Part shown: piece by piece, positions 1-8,917 of the stretch | Layout of the letters: each line of letters begins with the position of its first letter | Numbering within the stretch: the first letter of the stretch is position 1 | Notes under the pieces: model-generated | Seen by the model: only the letters and a program-made list of their open reading frames with translations | Told to the model about the DNA's origin: nothing | The model's database searches: none | Made by a program: the position numbers and the translations under genes | DNA from: Streptomyces macrolidinus | Lineage (GTDB): Bacteria; Actinomycetota; Actinomycetes; Streptomycetales; Streptomycetaceae | Length of the DNA stretch: 64,000 nucleotides | Assembly: GCF_023887685.1 (NCBI RefSeq) | Contig: NZ_JAMWMR010000003.1 | Coordinates: 62,001-126,000, forward strand | Reading direction: 5' to 3'

Positions 1-186
1 GACGTCGAGGGCTTTGCGTACAAGGAGATCGCGGACATCATGGGGACACCCATCGGTACGGTGATGTCCCGGCTGCACCGAGGTCGGCGTCAACTGCGCG
101 GCATGCTCGAGGACTACGCCCGAGAGCGCGGACTGGTCCCGGCCGGCGCCGGGGAGTCGAACGAAGCGAAAGGCTCGGGCTCATGA
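1..186 (+). CDS. sigR: RNA polymerase ECF sigma factor SigR, C-terminal fragment
   Basis: Only the last 61 codons lie in the window. The reading frame opens at base 1 and ends at the TGA at 184-186. The visible part is region 4.2, the helix-turn-helix that reads the -35 element ([19 protein letters not shown], then [11 protein letters not shown]), followed by a short acidic tail. In Streptomyces SigR directs the thiol-oxidative stress response. The next gene starts inside its stop codon (ATGA, 183-186), which means translational coupling with its redox-sensing anti-sigma factor. The assignment to SigR rather than another ECF factor rests mainly on the RsrA neighbour. Promoter and N-terminus are outside the window. 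Confidence 0.92.
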   Translation, partial: DVEGFAYKEIADIMGTPIGTVMSRLHRGRRQLRGMLEDYARERGLVPAGAGESNEAKGSGS

Positions 187-485
187 GCTGCGGAGAGCCG
201 CACGAGACGGACTGCAGTGAGGTCCTGGACCATCTCTACGAGTTCCTCGACAGCGAGATGCCGGATGTCGACCGCAGCAAGATCCAGCACCACTTCGAGG
301 AATGCTCACCGTGCCTGGAGAAGTACGGCCTGGAGCGGGCCGTGAAGAAGCTGGTCAAGCGGTGCTGCGGCCATGACGACGTGCCGAGCGATCTGCGGGC
401 CAAGGTCATGGGCCGGATCGAGCTGATCCGCTCGGGCGAGACGGTGCCCGACCACGATGTGACGGTGACCCCGCAGGAGTCCTGA
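183..485 (+). CDS. rsrA: Zinc-binding redox anti-sigma factor RsrA
   Basis: A 100-residue ZAS-family anti-sigma factor. It binds and silences reduced SigR, and disulfide stress expels its zinc and releases the sigma factor. The zinc motif is intact: His37, Cys41 and Cys44 (HFEECSPC) with Cys11 upstream. Cys3 and the Cys61-Cys62 pair match the extra cysteines of S. coelicolor RsrA. The ATG overlaps the sigR stop by four bases, so the two are made together, as expected for a 1:1 inhibitor pair. The C-terminal 20 residues are acidic and probably disordered. Identification is firm because length, cysteine positions and gene context all agree. Confidence 0.95.
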   Translation: MSCGEPHETDCSEVLDHLYEFLDSEMPDVDRSKIQHHFEECSPCLEKYGLERAVKKLVKRCCGHDDVPSDLRAKVMGRIELIRSGETVPDHDVTVTPQES

Positions 486-515
486 ACTCCCGCGTGAGGC
501 AAGCCCCTTGGCCTT

Positions 516-547
516 CCGCGCGCGACCCGTTCCGACGTCTCGCGCGG
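516..547 (+). terminator. Imperfect hairpin after rsrA
   Basis: CCGCGCG-C-GAC can pair with GTC-T-CGCGCGG around a short loop, 30 bases after the rsrA stop. There is no U tract. It is a possible terminator of the sigR-rsrA unit, with low confidence. Confidence 0.35.
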
Positions 548-671
548 AGCGGTCATGTCCGCGCGGGCGCCGGGTGACCGATGGGTAATGAGCGCCCGTC
601 CGGCCCTCCGTGGTTGGATGCGAGGAGAGGGCGTTCGGGGGCACATCGGCCCGCGGCCCCGCACGCGTCAA

Positions 672-712
672 GGGACCGGCAGGCGGGACACGCGAGGGAC
701 TGGCAGGCGGGA
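672..712. repeat. Short direct repeat before the TPR gene
   Basis: GGGACYGGCAGGCGGGA occurs twice, 24 bases apart (672-688 and 696-712), directly before the GTG start. Confidence 0.7.
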
Positions 713-715
713 ATC

Positions 716-1696
716 GTGAGGATCTTCGGGAAGGGACGGCACCGGCCCTCCGCCTCCTGGCGGCAGGCGACCGACCGCGCGTTCACCCTGATCGGTGATG
801 GCCGGTACGAGGACGCGGGAGCGCTGCTGACCCGCGCCGCGGACCTGGAGCCCTGGCTGTCGGAGTCCTGGTTCAACCTCGCCCTGCTGCACAAGTTCCG
901 CCATGACTGGGAGCAGGCCCGCGCCGCCGGGCTGCGTGCCGTGGCCCTGCTGGAGAAGGAGGCGGGGGCGCCCGACTGGTGGAACGTGGGCATCGCCGCC
1001 ACCGCCTTGCAGGACTGGCCGCTCGCCCGCCGTGCCTGGCAGGCGTACGGGCTGAAGGTGCCGGGCGGCGCCACCGTCTCCGGGGAGCCGACGGGGATGG
1101 CGCTGGGCAGCGCGGCCGTGCGGCTGTCGCCGGAGGGCGAGGCCGAGGTCGTCTGGGGGCGCAGGCTGGACCCCGCCCGTATCGAGGTGCTCTCCATCCC
1201 GCTGCCGTCCTCCGGGCGCCGCTGGGGCGAGGTCGTCCTGCACGACGGCGTGCCGCACGGCGAGCGCACGACGGCCACGGGGCACGCGTACCCCGTCTTC
1301 GACGAGATCGAGCTGTGGGCGCCCTCGCCGGTGCCCACCTGGGTCGTGCTGCTGGAGGCCGCGACCGAGGACGACCGGGACGCGCTGGAGCAGCTCGCCG
1401 CCGACGCCGGGTTCGCCGCCGAGGACTGGTCCTCGTCCGTGCGGCTGCTGTGCCGGATGTGCTCCGAGTCCCGGATGCCCTCCGACGAGGGCGACGGCGA
1501 GCATCTGGACCCGCACGACCACAGCGAGCCCGGACATCCGGGACCGCTGGGGCACCGCACGGCCGGGCGGCTGTGGGTGCCCGAGCGGGAGTGCGGCATC
1601 GCGGCGCCCGCCGCGCTGGTCCGCGGGCTGCTGGACGGCTGGGTCGCCGACAGCCCGGACTCCCGGGACTGGCGGGACCTGGAAGAGGTCTGCTGA
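716..1696 (+). CDS. Tetratricopeptide-repeat protein of unknown role
   Basis: A protein of 326 residues from the GTG at 716; an upstream in-frame ATG at 581 would add a low-complexity stretch unlike a real N-terminus. Residues about 15-110 form TPR-like helical pairs (FTLIGDGRYEDAGALLTRA, SWFNLALLHKFRHDWEQA). The rest is a mixed domain with LCRMCSESR near residue 245, a CxxC that could be redox-active or bind metal. No signal peptide or membrane segment is present. Its position after sigR-rsrA and before a peptide deformylase is kept in other Streptomyces as I remember it. A link to oxidative stress would be inference only. TPRs suggest protein-protein contacts; no enzymatic motif was recognised. 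Confidence 0.75.
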   Translation: MRIFGKGRHRPSASWRQATDRAFTLIGDGRYEDAGALLTRAADLEPWLSESWFNLALLHKFRHDWEQARAAGLRAVALLEKEAGAPDWWNVGIAATALQDWPLARRAWQAYGLKVPGGATVSGEPTGMALGSAAVRLSPEGEAEVVWGRRLDPARIEVLSIPLPSSGRRWGEVVLHDGVPHGERTTATGHAYPVFDEIELWAPSPVPTWVVLLEAATEDDRDALEQLAADAGFAAEDWSSSVRLLCRMCSESRMPSDEGDGEHLDPHDHSEPGHPGPLGHRTAGRLWVPERECGIAAPAALVRGLLDGWVADSPDSRDWRDLEEVC

Positions 1697-1721
1697 GCGT
1701 CTGCCGAGCAGAAGACCCGCA

Positions 1722-1780
1722 GATCCCGTACCGCAGGCCCGCCGATCCCGTACCCGCAGGCCCGCCGATCCCGTACCGCC
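1722..1780. repeat. 22-bp tandem repeat between TPR gene and def
   Basis: GATCCCGTACCGCAGGCCCG is repeated as 1722-1743, 1744-1766 (one extra C) and a partial third copy to 1780. Confidence 0.8.
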
Positions 1781-1867
1781 TCCGGGATCCCGGGGAGGAG
1801 ACGCCCTCGCGCCCCGTAGGCTGTACTCGCAGGATTCGCAGAGGTCGCAGGAAGGCGTACGTCGGTC

Positions 1868-2518
1868 ATGGCGCAGCAGGACACCGATCAGCAGCACACG
1901 GGCGTGCTCCCCGTGGACGACGAGGGTTTCGTCATCGACACCGAGGACTGCGAGGAGCGCGAGACGGCCTGGCGCGAGCGCGGGACGTCGCGGCCGATCA
2001 CGGTCGTCGGCAACCCCGTGCTGCACAAGGAGTGCCGGGACGTCACCGACTTCGGTGACGACCTTCAGCAGCTCGTCGCGGACATGTTCGCCAGCCAGCG
2101 CACCGCCGAGGGCGTGGGCCTGGCCGCCAACCAGATCGGCGTCGACCTGAAGGTCTTCGTCTACGACTGCCAGGACGACGAGGGCCGGCGGCACGTGGGC
2201 GTCGTCTGCAACCCCCGTCTGGTCGACCTGCCCGCGGACAAGCGCCGCCTGGACGACAACAACGAGGGCTGCCTGTCCGTACCGACCGCGTACGCGCCGC
2301 TCGCCCGCCCCGACTACGCCGAGGTCACCGGGCAGGACGAGAAGGGCAACGCGATCAAGGTGCGGGGCACCGGCTACTTCGCCCGCTGCCTCCAGCACGA
2401 GACGGACCACCTGTACGGCTACCTCTACATCGACCGCCTCTCCAAGCGTGAACGCAAGGACGCGCTGCGGCAGATGGCCGAGAACGAGCCCCGCTACCCC
2501 GTGGTGGCCAACGACTGA
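1868..2518 (+). CDS. def: Peptide deformylase
   Basis: A 216-residue peptide deformylase, which removes the formyl group from the initiator methionine of new proteins at the ribosome. All three family motifs are present: [10 protein letters not shown] near residue 80, EGCLSVP with the metal-ligand Cys135, and HETDH with His177, Glu178 and His181. The protein is longer than typical bacterial PDF (about 170-190) because of an acidic N-terminal extension of about 40 residues ([16 protein letters not shown]). Peptide deformylases near sigR are in keeping with the idea that zinc/iron PDF is vulnerable to thiol oxidation, but regulation by SigR is not shown here. The gene is followed by a strong terminator at 2615-2643. 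Confidence 0.93.
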   Translation: MAQQDTDQQHTGVLPVDDEGFVIDTEDCEERETAWRERGTSRPITVVGNPVLHKECRDVTDFGDDLQQLVADMFASQRTAEGVGLAANQIGVDLKVFVYDCQDDEGRRHVGVVCNPRLVDLPADKRRLDDNNEGCLSVPTAYAPLARPDYAEVTGQDEKGNAIKVRGTGYFARCLQHETDHLYGYLYIDRLSKRERKDALRQMAENEPRYPVVAND

Positions 2519-2870
2519 GCGAGCCTTCCGATCCCCCGGGGCGAACCGTCGGCGCACGCGCTGAACGGCCTTGGGAACAACGGCAGTTGGGGCGAGCAAG
2601 CCCTCGATGACGGCGCCCGGCCGGGATTCCTCCCCGGCCGGGCGTCGCTCTTTCGCTCGTATGTGCGAGACATCCCGACCCTTGTACGCCTCACTGATCT
2701 CTCAGCAGTCGCAGAGGCGCATTCTTGGCACCTCGGGGGTAGTGAATGGGCAAATCCATTCCCGTGTCGGTCAGTTGTAGTGCTGAATGGAAACGACACG
2801 GGGATGCGCAACGGCGTGCGCCCGGCACGGCAGGGGGCGTGCGTTATCGGCGGCTGAGAGGGGTTTGTCC
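2519..2870. other. Intergenic region def-eizS
   Basis: 352 bases without a gene. The first half holds the def terminator. The second half holds the promoter and leader of the terpene operon, ending in GAGAGGGG eight bases before the GTG at 2871. No regulator binding site was recognised. Confidence 0.5.
2615..2643 (+). terminator. Terminator after def
   Basis: A perfect 11-bp stem, GCCCGGCCGGG paired with CCCGGCCGGGC, around a 7-base loop, followed by a T/C-rich run. It isolates def from the terpene operon. Confidence 0.75.
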
Positions 2871-3956
2871 GTGCCAGCTTTCCCGCACAGCACTTCATCG
2901 ACCACGACCGCGATCGCGGTTCCACCGGCACTGTCCCTGCCGGTGATCGAAACCGGGTTTCCCCGGCAACTGCACCCGTATTGGCCCCGCCTCCAGGAGA
3001 ACACGCGCTCCTGGCTGCTGCGTCAGCGGCTCATGTCGGCGGACAAGGTCGCGGAGCACGCCGACGGGCTCTGCTACACCGACCTCATGGCGGGCTACTA
3101 CATCGGGGCGTCCGAGGAGGTCCTCCAGGCGATAGCCGACTACAGCGCGTGGTTCTTCATCTGGGACGACCGCCACGACCGTGACATCGTGCACCATCGG
3201 CCGGCCGCCTGGCGGCGGCTCAGGTTCCGCCTCCACCGGGCGGTAGGCGCGCCGAAGGAGCAACTCCGGCACCCGGATCCGCTGGTCGCGGCGTTCGCGG
3301 ACAGTGTGCTGCGGCTGTACGCGTTCCTCGGCCCACGGTGGAACGCGCGCTTCGAGCGGCACTTCCACGCGGTGATCGAGGCGTACGACCAGGAGTTCCG
3401 CAACCGCGCGCAGGGCGTCGTCCCGACCGTCGAGGACTACCTCGAACTGCGGCGGCTCACCTTCGCGCACCACATCTGGACCGATCTGCTGGAGCCGAGC
3501 GCGGGGTGCGAACTGCCCGACGCGGTACGGAAACACCCCGCGTACCGGCGGGCGGCGTTGCTGAGTCAGGAATTCGCCGCCTGGTACAACGATCTGTGCT
3601 CGCTCCCCAAGGAGATCGCGGGGGACGAGGTCCACAATCTCGGGATCAGCCTTATCCATCATCAGGGGTTGACCATCGAAGAGGCCATCAAGGACGTACG
3701 GCGCCGAGTGGAGGAATGCATATCCGAATTCCTGGTAGCCGAACGGGAGTTGTTACGGTTCGCCGACACGCTCGCGGACGGAAGCGCGGCGGGCCGGGAA
3801 TTGAGCTTCGCGGTGAAGACGATCGTCGCCAATATGCGGAACTGGTTCAGCGCCGTGTACTGGTTCCATCATGAATCCGGCCGCTATCGGGTCGACAGTT
3901 GGGACGACCGCTCGACACCCCCTTATGTCGACAACGAAGCGGGAGGTGAGAAATGA
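2871..3956 (+). CDS. eizS: Epi-isozizaene synthase (sesquiterpene cyclase)
   Basis: A 361-residue class I terpene cyclase, the same length as S. coelicolor EIZS. It converts farnesyl diphosphate to epi-isozizaene, the precursor of the antibiotic albaflavenone. The Mg-binding aspartate-rich motif DDRHD starts at Asp99, with Phe95, Phe96 and Trp98 just before it. The second metal motif is NDLCSLPKE near residue 240. The C-terminal [13 protein letters not shown] segment is also typical. The GTG at 2871 is chosen because GAGAGGGG lies eight bases upstream and the N-terminus (VPAFPHSTS) matches the family; an ATG at 2787 would add 28 unrelated residues. Codon 295 is TTA (3753-3755), so translation may need the bldA tRNA. 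The stop overlaps the P450 start (ATGA). Confidence 0.95.
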   Translation: MPAFPHSTSSTTTAIAVPPALSLPVIETGFPRQLHPYWPRLQENTRSWLLRQRLMSADKVAEHADGLCYTDLMAGYYIGASEEVLQAIADYSAWFFIWDDRHDRDIVHHRPAAWRRLRFRLHRAVGAPKEQLRHPDPLVAAFADSVLRLYAFLGPRWNARFERHFHAVIEAYDQEFRNRAQGVVPTVEDYLELRRLTFAHHIWTDLLEPSAGCELPDAVRKHPAYRRAALLSQEFAAWYNDLCSLPKEIAGDEVHNLGISLIHHQGLTIEEAIKDVRRRVEECISEFLVAERELLRFADTLADGSAAGRELSFAVKTIVANMRNWFSAVYWFHHESGRYRVDSWDDRSTPPYVDNEAGGEK

Positions 3957-5338
3957 CCCTCGAATCCTCGGCCGGCGCCCCGGCCGCCGCCTCCGCGCGG
4001 GGCGCGTCCTTGCGTGTCCCGCCGCTCGCCGGTGGCGGCCTCCCGCTGCTCGGCCATGGCTGGAAGCTGGCCCGCGACCCGCTGGGCCTCCTGTGCGGGC
4101 TGCGGGACCACGGCGACGTCGTACGGCTCAGGCTCGGCCCGAAGACGGTCTACGCCGTCACCACCCCGGAACTGACCGGTGCCCTCGCGCTCAGCACCGA
4201 CTACCAGATCGGCGGCGCCCTGTGGGAGTCCCTGGAAGGGCTGCTCGGCAAGCAGGGGGTGGCGACCACGAACGGGCCGCTGCACCGGCGCCAGCGCAGG
4301 GCGATCCAGCCCGCCTTCCGCAAGGAGGCCATCCCCGCCTACGGGCCGATCATGGAAGAGGAGGCATATGCGCTGGTGGAGCGGTGGCGAGCCGACCCGC
4401 TCATCGATGTCACCGCCGAGTCGTTCCGGGTGGCCGTCCGGGTCGTGGCCCGCTGTCTGATGCGCGGCAGCTACATGGACGAACGCTCCGACCGGATCTG
4501 CGCCGCGCTCGCCACGCTCTTCAGCAGCATGTACCAGCGCATGGTGCTGCCGCTCGGACCGCTGTATCGCCTGCCCATTCCGGCCAACCGCGAATTCGAC
4601 CGCGCCCTGGCCGATTTGCATCTCCTGGTGGACGAGATCATCGCCGCCCGCCGGGCTTCCGGTCAGAAGTCGGACGATTTGCTGGCCGCTTTGCTGGAGG
4701 CGAAGGACGAGAACGGCGCGCCCATTGGGGAACAGGAGATTCACGATCAGGTCGTCGCCATCGTCACCGCCGGAAGTGAAACGGTCGGATCGATGGTGAT
4801 GTCCCTCCTCCAGGTCCTCACCGACCACCCCGAGCAAACGGACCGCATCCGCGCCGAGGTGAAGACCGTCGTCGGTGACCGGCCGGTCGCATTCGACGAT
4901 GTCCGAAAGCTGACGCACACCGTGAATGTCATCGTGGAGTCAATGCGCGTGCGCCCTGCCGTATGGATATTGACCCGCCGCGCGGTGACCGACGCCGAAC
5001 TCGGCGGCTACCGCATCCCTGCCGGGGCGGACGTCGTCTACAGCCCGTACGCGATCCAGCACGACCCCCGCTCCTACGACCGGCCCACGGAGTTCGACCC
5101 CGACCGCTGGCTCCCGGAGCGTGCCAAGGACGTCCCCAAGTACGCGATGAGCCCGTTCGGCGTGGGCAACCGCAAGTGCCCGGGCGATCACTTCTCGATG
5201 GCCGAACTCACGCTCGTCACCGCGGTGGTGGCGTCCGCCTTCCGCTTCGAGCAGGCGCCCGGGTCCGATGACCGGCCCCGTATCGGCATCACGCTGCGCC
5301 CGCGCAAGCTGCGACTGCGGGCCGTGCCCGGTGAGTGA
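3953..5338 (+). CDS. cyp170A1: Cytochrome P450, CYP170A family (albaflavenone synthase)
   Basis: A 461-residue soluble P450 that starts inside the stop of the cyclase gene and is therefore coupled to it. In S. coelicolor CYP170A1 oxidises epi-isozizaene in two steps via albaflavenols to albaflavenone. Visible signatures are the I-helix AGSETV near residue 272, the ExxR motif ESMR near 329, and the heme loop [12 protein letters not shown] with ligand Cys409. In the family the I-helix second acidic residue is normally followed by Thr; here Glu-Thr is present, as expected. The S. coelicolor enzyme is also reported to have a side activity as a farnesene synthase; whether this copy has it cannot be judged from sequence. 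No ferredoxin or reductase gene is adjacent, so redox partners must come from elsewhere. Confidence 0.93.
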   Translation: MTLESSAGAPAAASARGASLRVPPLAGGGLPLLGHGWKLARDPLGLLCGLRDHGDVVRLRLGPKTVYAVTTPELTGALALSTDYQIGGALWESLEGLLGKQGVATTNGPLHRRQRRAIQPAFRKEAIPAYGPIMEEEAYALVERWRADPLIDVTAESFRVAVRVVARCLMRGSYMDERSDRICAALATLFSSMYQRMVLPLGPLYRLPIPANREFDRALADLHLLVDEIIAARRASGQKSDDLLAALLEAKDENGAPIGEQEIHDQVVAIVTAGSETVGSMVMSLLQVLTDHPEQTDRIRAEVKTVVGDRPVAFDDVRKLTHTVNVIVESMRVRPAVWILTRRAVTDAELGGYRIPAGADVVYSPYAIQHDPRSYDRPTEFDPDRWLPERAKDVPKYAMSPFGVGNRKCPGDHFSMAELTLVTAVVASAFRFEQAPGSDDRPRIGITLRPRKLRLRAVPGE

Positions 5339-5445
5339 TCCGGAGAACTGACGAACGGACGGGCTGACGTACGGACGGACCGGTGAACTGACAACGGCGC
5401 ACTGCCAGGAGACCCGCAAACCCCTGGCCGTGCGCCGATGTCGGT

Positions 5446-5471
5446 GGTGCTACCGGGGCACCGGTAGCACC
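5446..5471. terminator. Bidirectional terminator between P450 and nrdB
   Basis: A perfect 11-bp stem, GGTGCTACCGG with CCGGTAGCACC, and a 4-base loop. It sits between the convergent P450 and nrdB genes, 7 bases from the nrdB stop, and can serve both. The preceding 100 bases contain short ACGGAC/CTGAC repeats and no gene. Confidence 0.8.
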
Positions 5472-5477
5472 GGTCGC

Positions 5478-6494
5478 TCAGAAGTCCTCGTCGAGGTCGA
5501 CGGTCCCCTCCACCGCGACCTGGTACGCCGAGGGGCGCCGCTCGAAGAAGTTGGTCAGCTCCTGGACACCCTGCAACTCCATGAAGGAGAAGGGGTTCTC
5601 GGAGCCGTACACCGGGGCGAAGCCGAGACGCGTGAGGCGCTGGTCGGCGACACACTCCAGGTACTGCCGCATCGATTCGGTGTTCATGCCCGGCAGGCCG
5701 TCACCGCACAGGTCGCGCGCGAACTGCAGCTCGGCCTCGACGGCCTCCCGGAGCATGTCCGTGACCTGCCCGCGCAGCTCGTCGTCGAAGAGGTCCGGCT
5801 CCTCCTTGCGGACGGTGTCCACGACGTCGAAGGCGAAGCTCATGTGCATCGTCTCGTCACGGAACACCCAGTTGGTGCCGGTGGCCAGGCCGTGCAGCAG
5901 ACCCCGGCTGCGGAACCAGTAGACGTAGGCGAACGCGCCGTAGAAGAACAGGCCCTCGATGCACGCGGCGAAGCAGATGAGGTTGAGCAGGAAGCGACGG
6001 CGGTCGGCCTTCGTCTCCAACCGGTCGATCTTCTCCACCGAGTCGATCCACTTGAAGCAGAACTCGGCCTTCTCGCGGATGGAGGGGATGTTCTCGACCG
6101 CCGCGAAGGCCGCCGCGCGGTCCTCCGGGTCGGGCAGATACGTGTCGAGGAGGGTCAGATAGAACTGGACATGGACCGCCTCCTCGAAGAGCTGCCGCGA
6201 CAGATACAGCCGTGCCTCGGGGGAGTTGATGTGCTTGTACAGCGTCAGCACGAGGTTGTTCGCCACGATCGAGTCGCCCGTCGCGAAGAACGCGACCAGC
6301 CGGCCGATCAGATGCTGCTCACCGGGCGTGAGCTTCGCCAGGTCGGCGACGTCCGAGTGGAGGTCGACCTCCTCGACGGTCCAGGTGTTCTTGATGGCGT
6401 CCCGGTAGCGCTCGTAGAAGTCGGGGTAGCGCATCGGGCGGAGCGTCAGCTCGAAGCCGGGGTCGAGCAGGTTCTGGGCGCTATGGGTGGGCAT
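5478..6494 (-). CDS. nrdB: Class Ia ribonucleotide reductase, beta subunit
   Basis: A 338-residue radical-generating subunit of aerobic ribonucleotide reductase, which makes dNTPs for DNA synthesis and repair. Diiron ligands are visible as Asp74, Glu105, His108, Glu180, Glu214 and His217 (EEAVHVQFY and RDETMH). The radical tyrosine is kept at Tyr112, four residues after His108, so this is a tyrosyl-radical type. The acidic C-terminal tail (TVDLDEDF) is the part that docks on the alpha subunit. Start and nrdA stop overlap (TAATG). In S. coelicolor this operon has a third gene, nrdS, after nrdB; here only 139 non-coding bases separate nrdB from the P450 and nrdS is absent. Confidence 0.94.
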   Translation of the reverse strand: MPTHSAQNLLDPGFELTLRPMRYPDFYERYRDAIKNTWTVEEVDLHSDVADLAKLTPGEQHLIGRLVAFFATGDSIVANNLVLTLYKHINSPEARLYLSRQLFEEAVHVQFYLTLLDTYLPDPEDRAAAFAAVENIPSIREKAEFCFKWIDSVEKIDRLETKADRRRFLLNLICFAACIEGLFFYGAFAYVYWFRSRGLLHGLATGTNWVFRDETMHMSFAFDVVDTVRKEEPDLFDDELRGQVTDMLREAVEAELQFARDLCGDGLPGMNTESMRQYLECVADQRLTRLGFAPVYGSENPFSFMELQGVQELTNFFERRPSAYQVAVEGTVDLDEDF

Positions 6495-8917
6495 TACTGG
6501 CAGGCCTCGCAGGACTCGGGGTTCTCAAGGGAGCAGGCGACGGCGTCGGGGTCGGCGATCTGCTGGGCGGGGACGGTGGCTTGGGCGCGGGCCGCGCGGG
6601 CCGCGCGGGCGATCCGGGTCGCCGGGCGCGAGCGCAGGTAGTACGTCGTCTTCAGGCCCTGCTTCCAGGCGTAGGCGTACATCGAGGAGAGCTTGCCGAT
6701 GGTCGGCGTCTCCATGAAGAGGTTCAGCGACTGGGCCTGGTCCAGATACGGGGTGCGGGCGGCGGCCATGTCGATCAGACCACGCTGCGAGATCTCCCAC
6801 GCCGTGCGGTACAGCGTCCGTACGTCCTCGGGGATCCAGGCGAAGTCCTGCACCGATCCGTTCGCGTCGCGCAGCGCCTCACGGGTCCTGGCGTCCCAGA
6901 CGCCGAGGTTCTTGAGGTCCTGCACCAGATACGAGTTGACCTGGAGGAACTCGCCGGAGAGGGTCTCGCGCTTGAACAGGTTGGAGACCTGCGGCTCGAT
7001 GCATTCGTACGCACCCGCGATCGAGGCGATGGTCGCGGTCGGCGCGATGGCCAGCAGCAGCGAGTTGCGCATGCCGACGGCGGCGATGCGCTCGCGCAGG
7101 GCCGCCCAGCGCTCGGGCCAGGTGGGCGTGACGCCGTAGTGGTCGGGGTGCAGCACACCCCGCGCGGTACGGGTCTTCTCCCAGGCGGGCAGCGGACCGA
7201 TGGGGGTCCCCCCTGCACCGGAGCTTGTCGCAGGCGCTTGGGGGCGCTCGGCGAGGTCGGCGGAGGCCTCGTACGCGGCGAGCATGACGCGCTCGGCGAT
7301 CCGCGTGGACAGGGCCTTGGCCTCCGGCGAGTCGAAGGGCAGGCGCAGTTGGAAGAAGACGTCCTGCAGCCCCATGGCGCCGAGGCCGACCGGGCGCCAC
7401 CGGGCGTTGGAGCGGGCCGCCTCCTCGGTCGGGTAGAAGTTGATGTCGACGACCCGGTCGAGGAAGGTGACGGCGGTACGGACGGCGGAGTCCAGCCGCT
7501 CCCAGTCGAGTTCACCCGCCACGGTGTCGACGAACGCGCCCAGGTTGACGGAGCCCAGGTTGCAGACCGCAGTCTCGCCGTCGTCCGTGACCTCCAGGAT
7601 CTCCGTGCAGAGATTGGAGGAGTGGACGACATGGCCCGGCTCGGCCGTCTGGTTGGCGGTGCGGTTGGCGGCGTCCTTGAACGTCATCCAGCCCTGGCCG
7701 GTCTGCGCGAGGGTCCGCATCATCCGGCCGTACAGCTCACGGGCGGGCATCGTCTTGCGGGCGAGGCCCTTCGCCTCGGCCGCGCGGTAGGCGGCGTCGA
7801 ACTCCTCGCCCCACAGGTCGACCAGCTCGGGCACGTCGGAGGGCGAGAACAGCGACCACGGCTCGTCGGCGGCGACCCGGCGCATGAACTCGTCCGGCAC
7901 CCAGTGCGCGAGGTTGAGGTTGTGGGTGCGCCGCGCGTCCTCGCCGGTGTTGTCGCGCAGCTCCAGGAACTCCTCGATGTCCAGGTGCCAGGTCTCCAGA
8001 TAGACCGCCGCCGCGCCCTTGCGCCGGCCGCCCTGGTTCACGGCGGCGACCGAGGCGTCGAGCGTCTTCAGGAACGGGACGATGCCGTTGGAGTGCCCGT
8101 TGGTGCCGCGGATCAGCGAACCCCGCGCGCGGATACGGGAGTACGAGAGGCCGATGCCGCCGGCGTGCTTGGAGAGGCGGGCGACCTGGTGGTAGCGGTC
8201 GTAGAGGGAGTCCAGCTCGTCCTTGGGGGAGTCGAGGAGGTAGCAGGACGACATCTGGGGGTGCCGGGTACCGGAGTTGAAGAGCGTGGGGGAGGAGGGC
8301 AGGTACTCCAGCCGGCTCATGAGCGCGTACAGCGCCGCGACCTCGTCCATGGCGTGGGCGGTGTCGTCCTCGGCGAGACCGGAGGCGACGCGCAGCAGGA
8401 AGTGCTGCGGGGTCTCGATGACCTTGCGGGTGATCGGGTGGCGCAGCAGATAGCGGCTGTGGAGGGTACGCAGGCCGAAGTACCCGAAGCGGTCGTCGGC
8501 GGCCGGGTCCACGAGCGCGTCGAGGCGGTCGGCGTGGTGGCCGACGAACGTGGCCGTGCGGTCCGCGATGAGCCCTTCCCGGTGCCCGACCGCGATGGAC
8601 TCCGTGAAGGACGTGACCTGCTGCGAGGCCGCCTCGGCGGCGATGGAGAGCGTCAACAGGCGGGCGGCGAGCCGGGAGTAGGCGGGGTCCTCGGAGATGA
8701 GCCCGGCCGCGGCCTCCGTGGCCAGCTCGCGCAGCTCCGCCTCGTCCGCCCGCGCGGAGCGGCCCCGCAGCGCGGCGGCGGCCACCCGGCCGGGGTCGGC
8801 GTCGGGGAGGTCGGCGGTCAGCTCGGTCAGGGTCCGCAGCAGGGCGGCACCGGGACCGTCGGTCCCGTCGGTCGCCGCGAGTGTCGCTGAAGCCGGTTCG
8901 GCTGGCGCGATGGTCAC
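6494..8917 (-). CDS. nrdA: Class Ia ribonucleotide reductase, alpha (catalytic) subunit
   Basis: An 807-residue catalytic subunit reducing NDPs to dNDPs, with NrdB as radical donor. Visible motifs are SSCYLLDSPKD (first active-site Cys), NLCTEI, the PTATIAS phosphate loop, and the C-terminal redox tail ending ESCEACQ that takes electrons from thioredoxin/glutaredoxin. No ATP-cone was recognised at the N-terminus, which begins with an Ala-rich segment. The GTG at 8917 is preferred over 8941 because GAGGGAG lies 7 bases before it. An Ala/Ser/Gly/Thr/Pro-rich stretch of about 16 residues interrupts the conserved C-terminal half; it is encoded by a palindrome-ended repeat at 7199-7246. The gene is preceded by a cobalamin riboswitch, matching repression by vitamin B12 known for Streptomyces nrdABS. 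Confidence 0.94.
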   Translation of the reverse strand: MTIAPAEPASATLAATDGTDGPGAALLRTLTELTADLPDADPGRVAAAALRGRSARADEAELRELATEAAAGLISEDPAYSRLAARLLTLSIAAEAASQQVTSFTESIAVGHREGLIADRTATFVGHHADRLDALVDPAADDRFGYFGLRTLHSRYLLRHPITRKVIETPQHFLLRVASGLAEDDTAHAMDEVAALYALMSRLEYLPSSPTLFNSGTRHPQMSSCYLLDSPKDELDSLYDRYHQVARLSKHAGGIGLSYSRIRARGSLIRGTNGHSNGIVPFLKTLDASVAAVNQGGRRKGAAAVYLETWHLDIEEFLELRDNTGEDARRTHNLNLAHWVPDEFMRRVAADEPWSLFSPSDVPELVDLWGEEFDAAYRAAEAKGLARKTMPARELYGRMMRTLAQTGQGWMTFKDAANRTANQTAEPGHVVHSSNLCTEILEVTDDGETAVCNLGSVNLGAFVDTVAGELDWERLDSAVRTAVTFLDRVVDINFYPTEEAARSNARWRPVGLGAMGLQDVFFQLRLPFDSPEAKALSTRIAERVMLAAYEASADLAERPQAPATSSGAGGTPIGPLPAWEKTRTARGVLHPDHYGVTPTWPERWAALRERIAAVGMRNSLLLAIAPTATIASIAGAYECIEPQVSNLFKRETLSGEFLQVNSYLVQDLKNLGVWDARTREALRDANGSVQDFAWIPEDVRTLYRTAWEISQRGLIDMAAARTPYLDQAQSLNLFMETPTIGKLSSMYAYAWKQGLKTTYYLRSRPATRIARAARAARAQATVPAQQIADPDAVACSLENPESCEACQ
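7199..7246. repeat. Palindrome-ended repeat element inserted in frame in nrdA
   Basis: One end reads GGGGGTCCCCCC and the other CTTGGGGGC, so the ends can pair. The core adds an in-frame PATSSGAGG-type peptide to NrdA. This architecture resembles small repeats I recall seeing scattered in Streptomyces genomes. That it is a repeat rather than a gene-specific insertion cannot be proved from one copy. Confidence 0.5.

Noticed and set aside
668-2599. 643-codon minus-strand frame across the TPR gene and def
   Set aside because: It crosses two genes and an intergenic terminator, and def motifs fix the plus strand as coding.
6581-8890. 769-codon plus-strand frame opposite nrdA
   Set aside because: Antisense shadow; nrdA motifs are complete on the minus strand.
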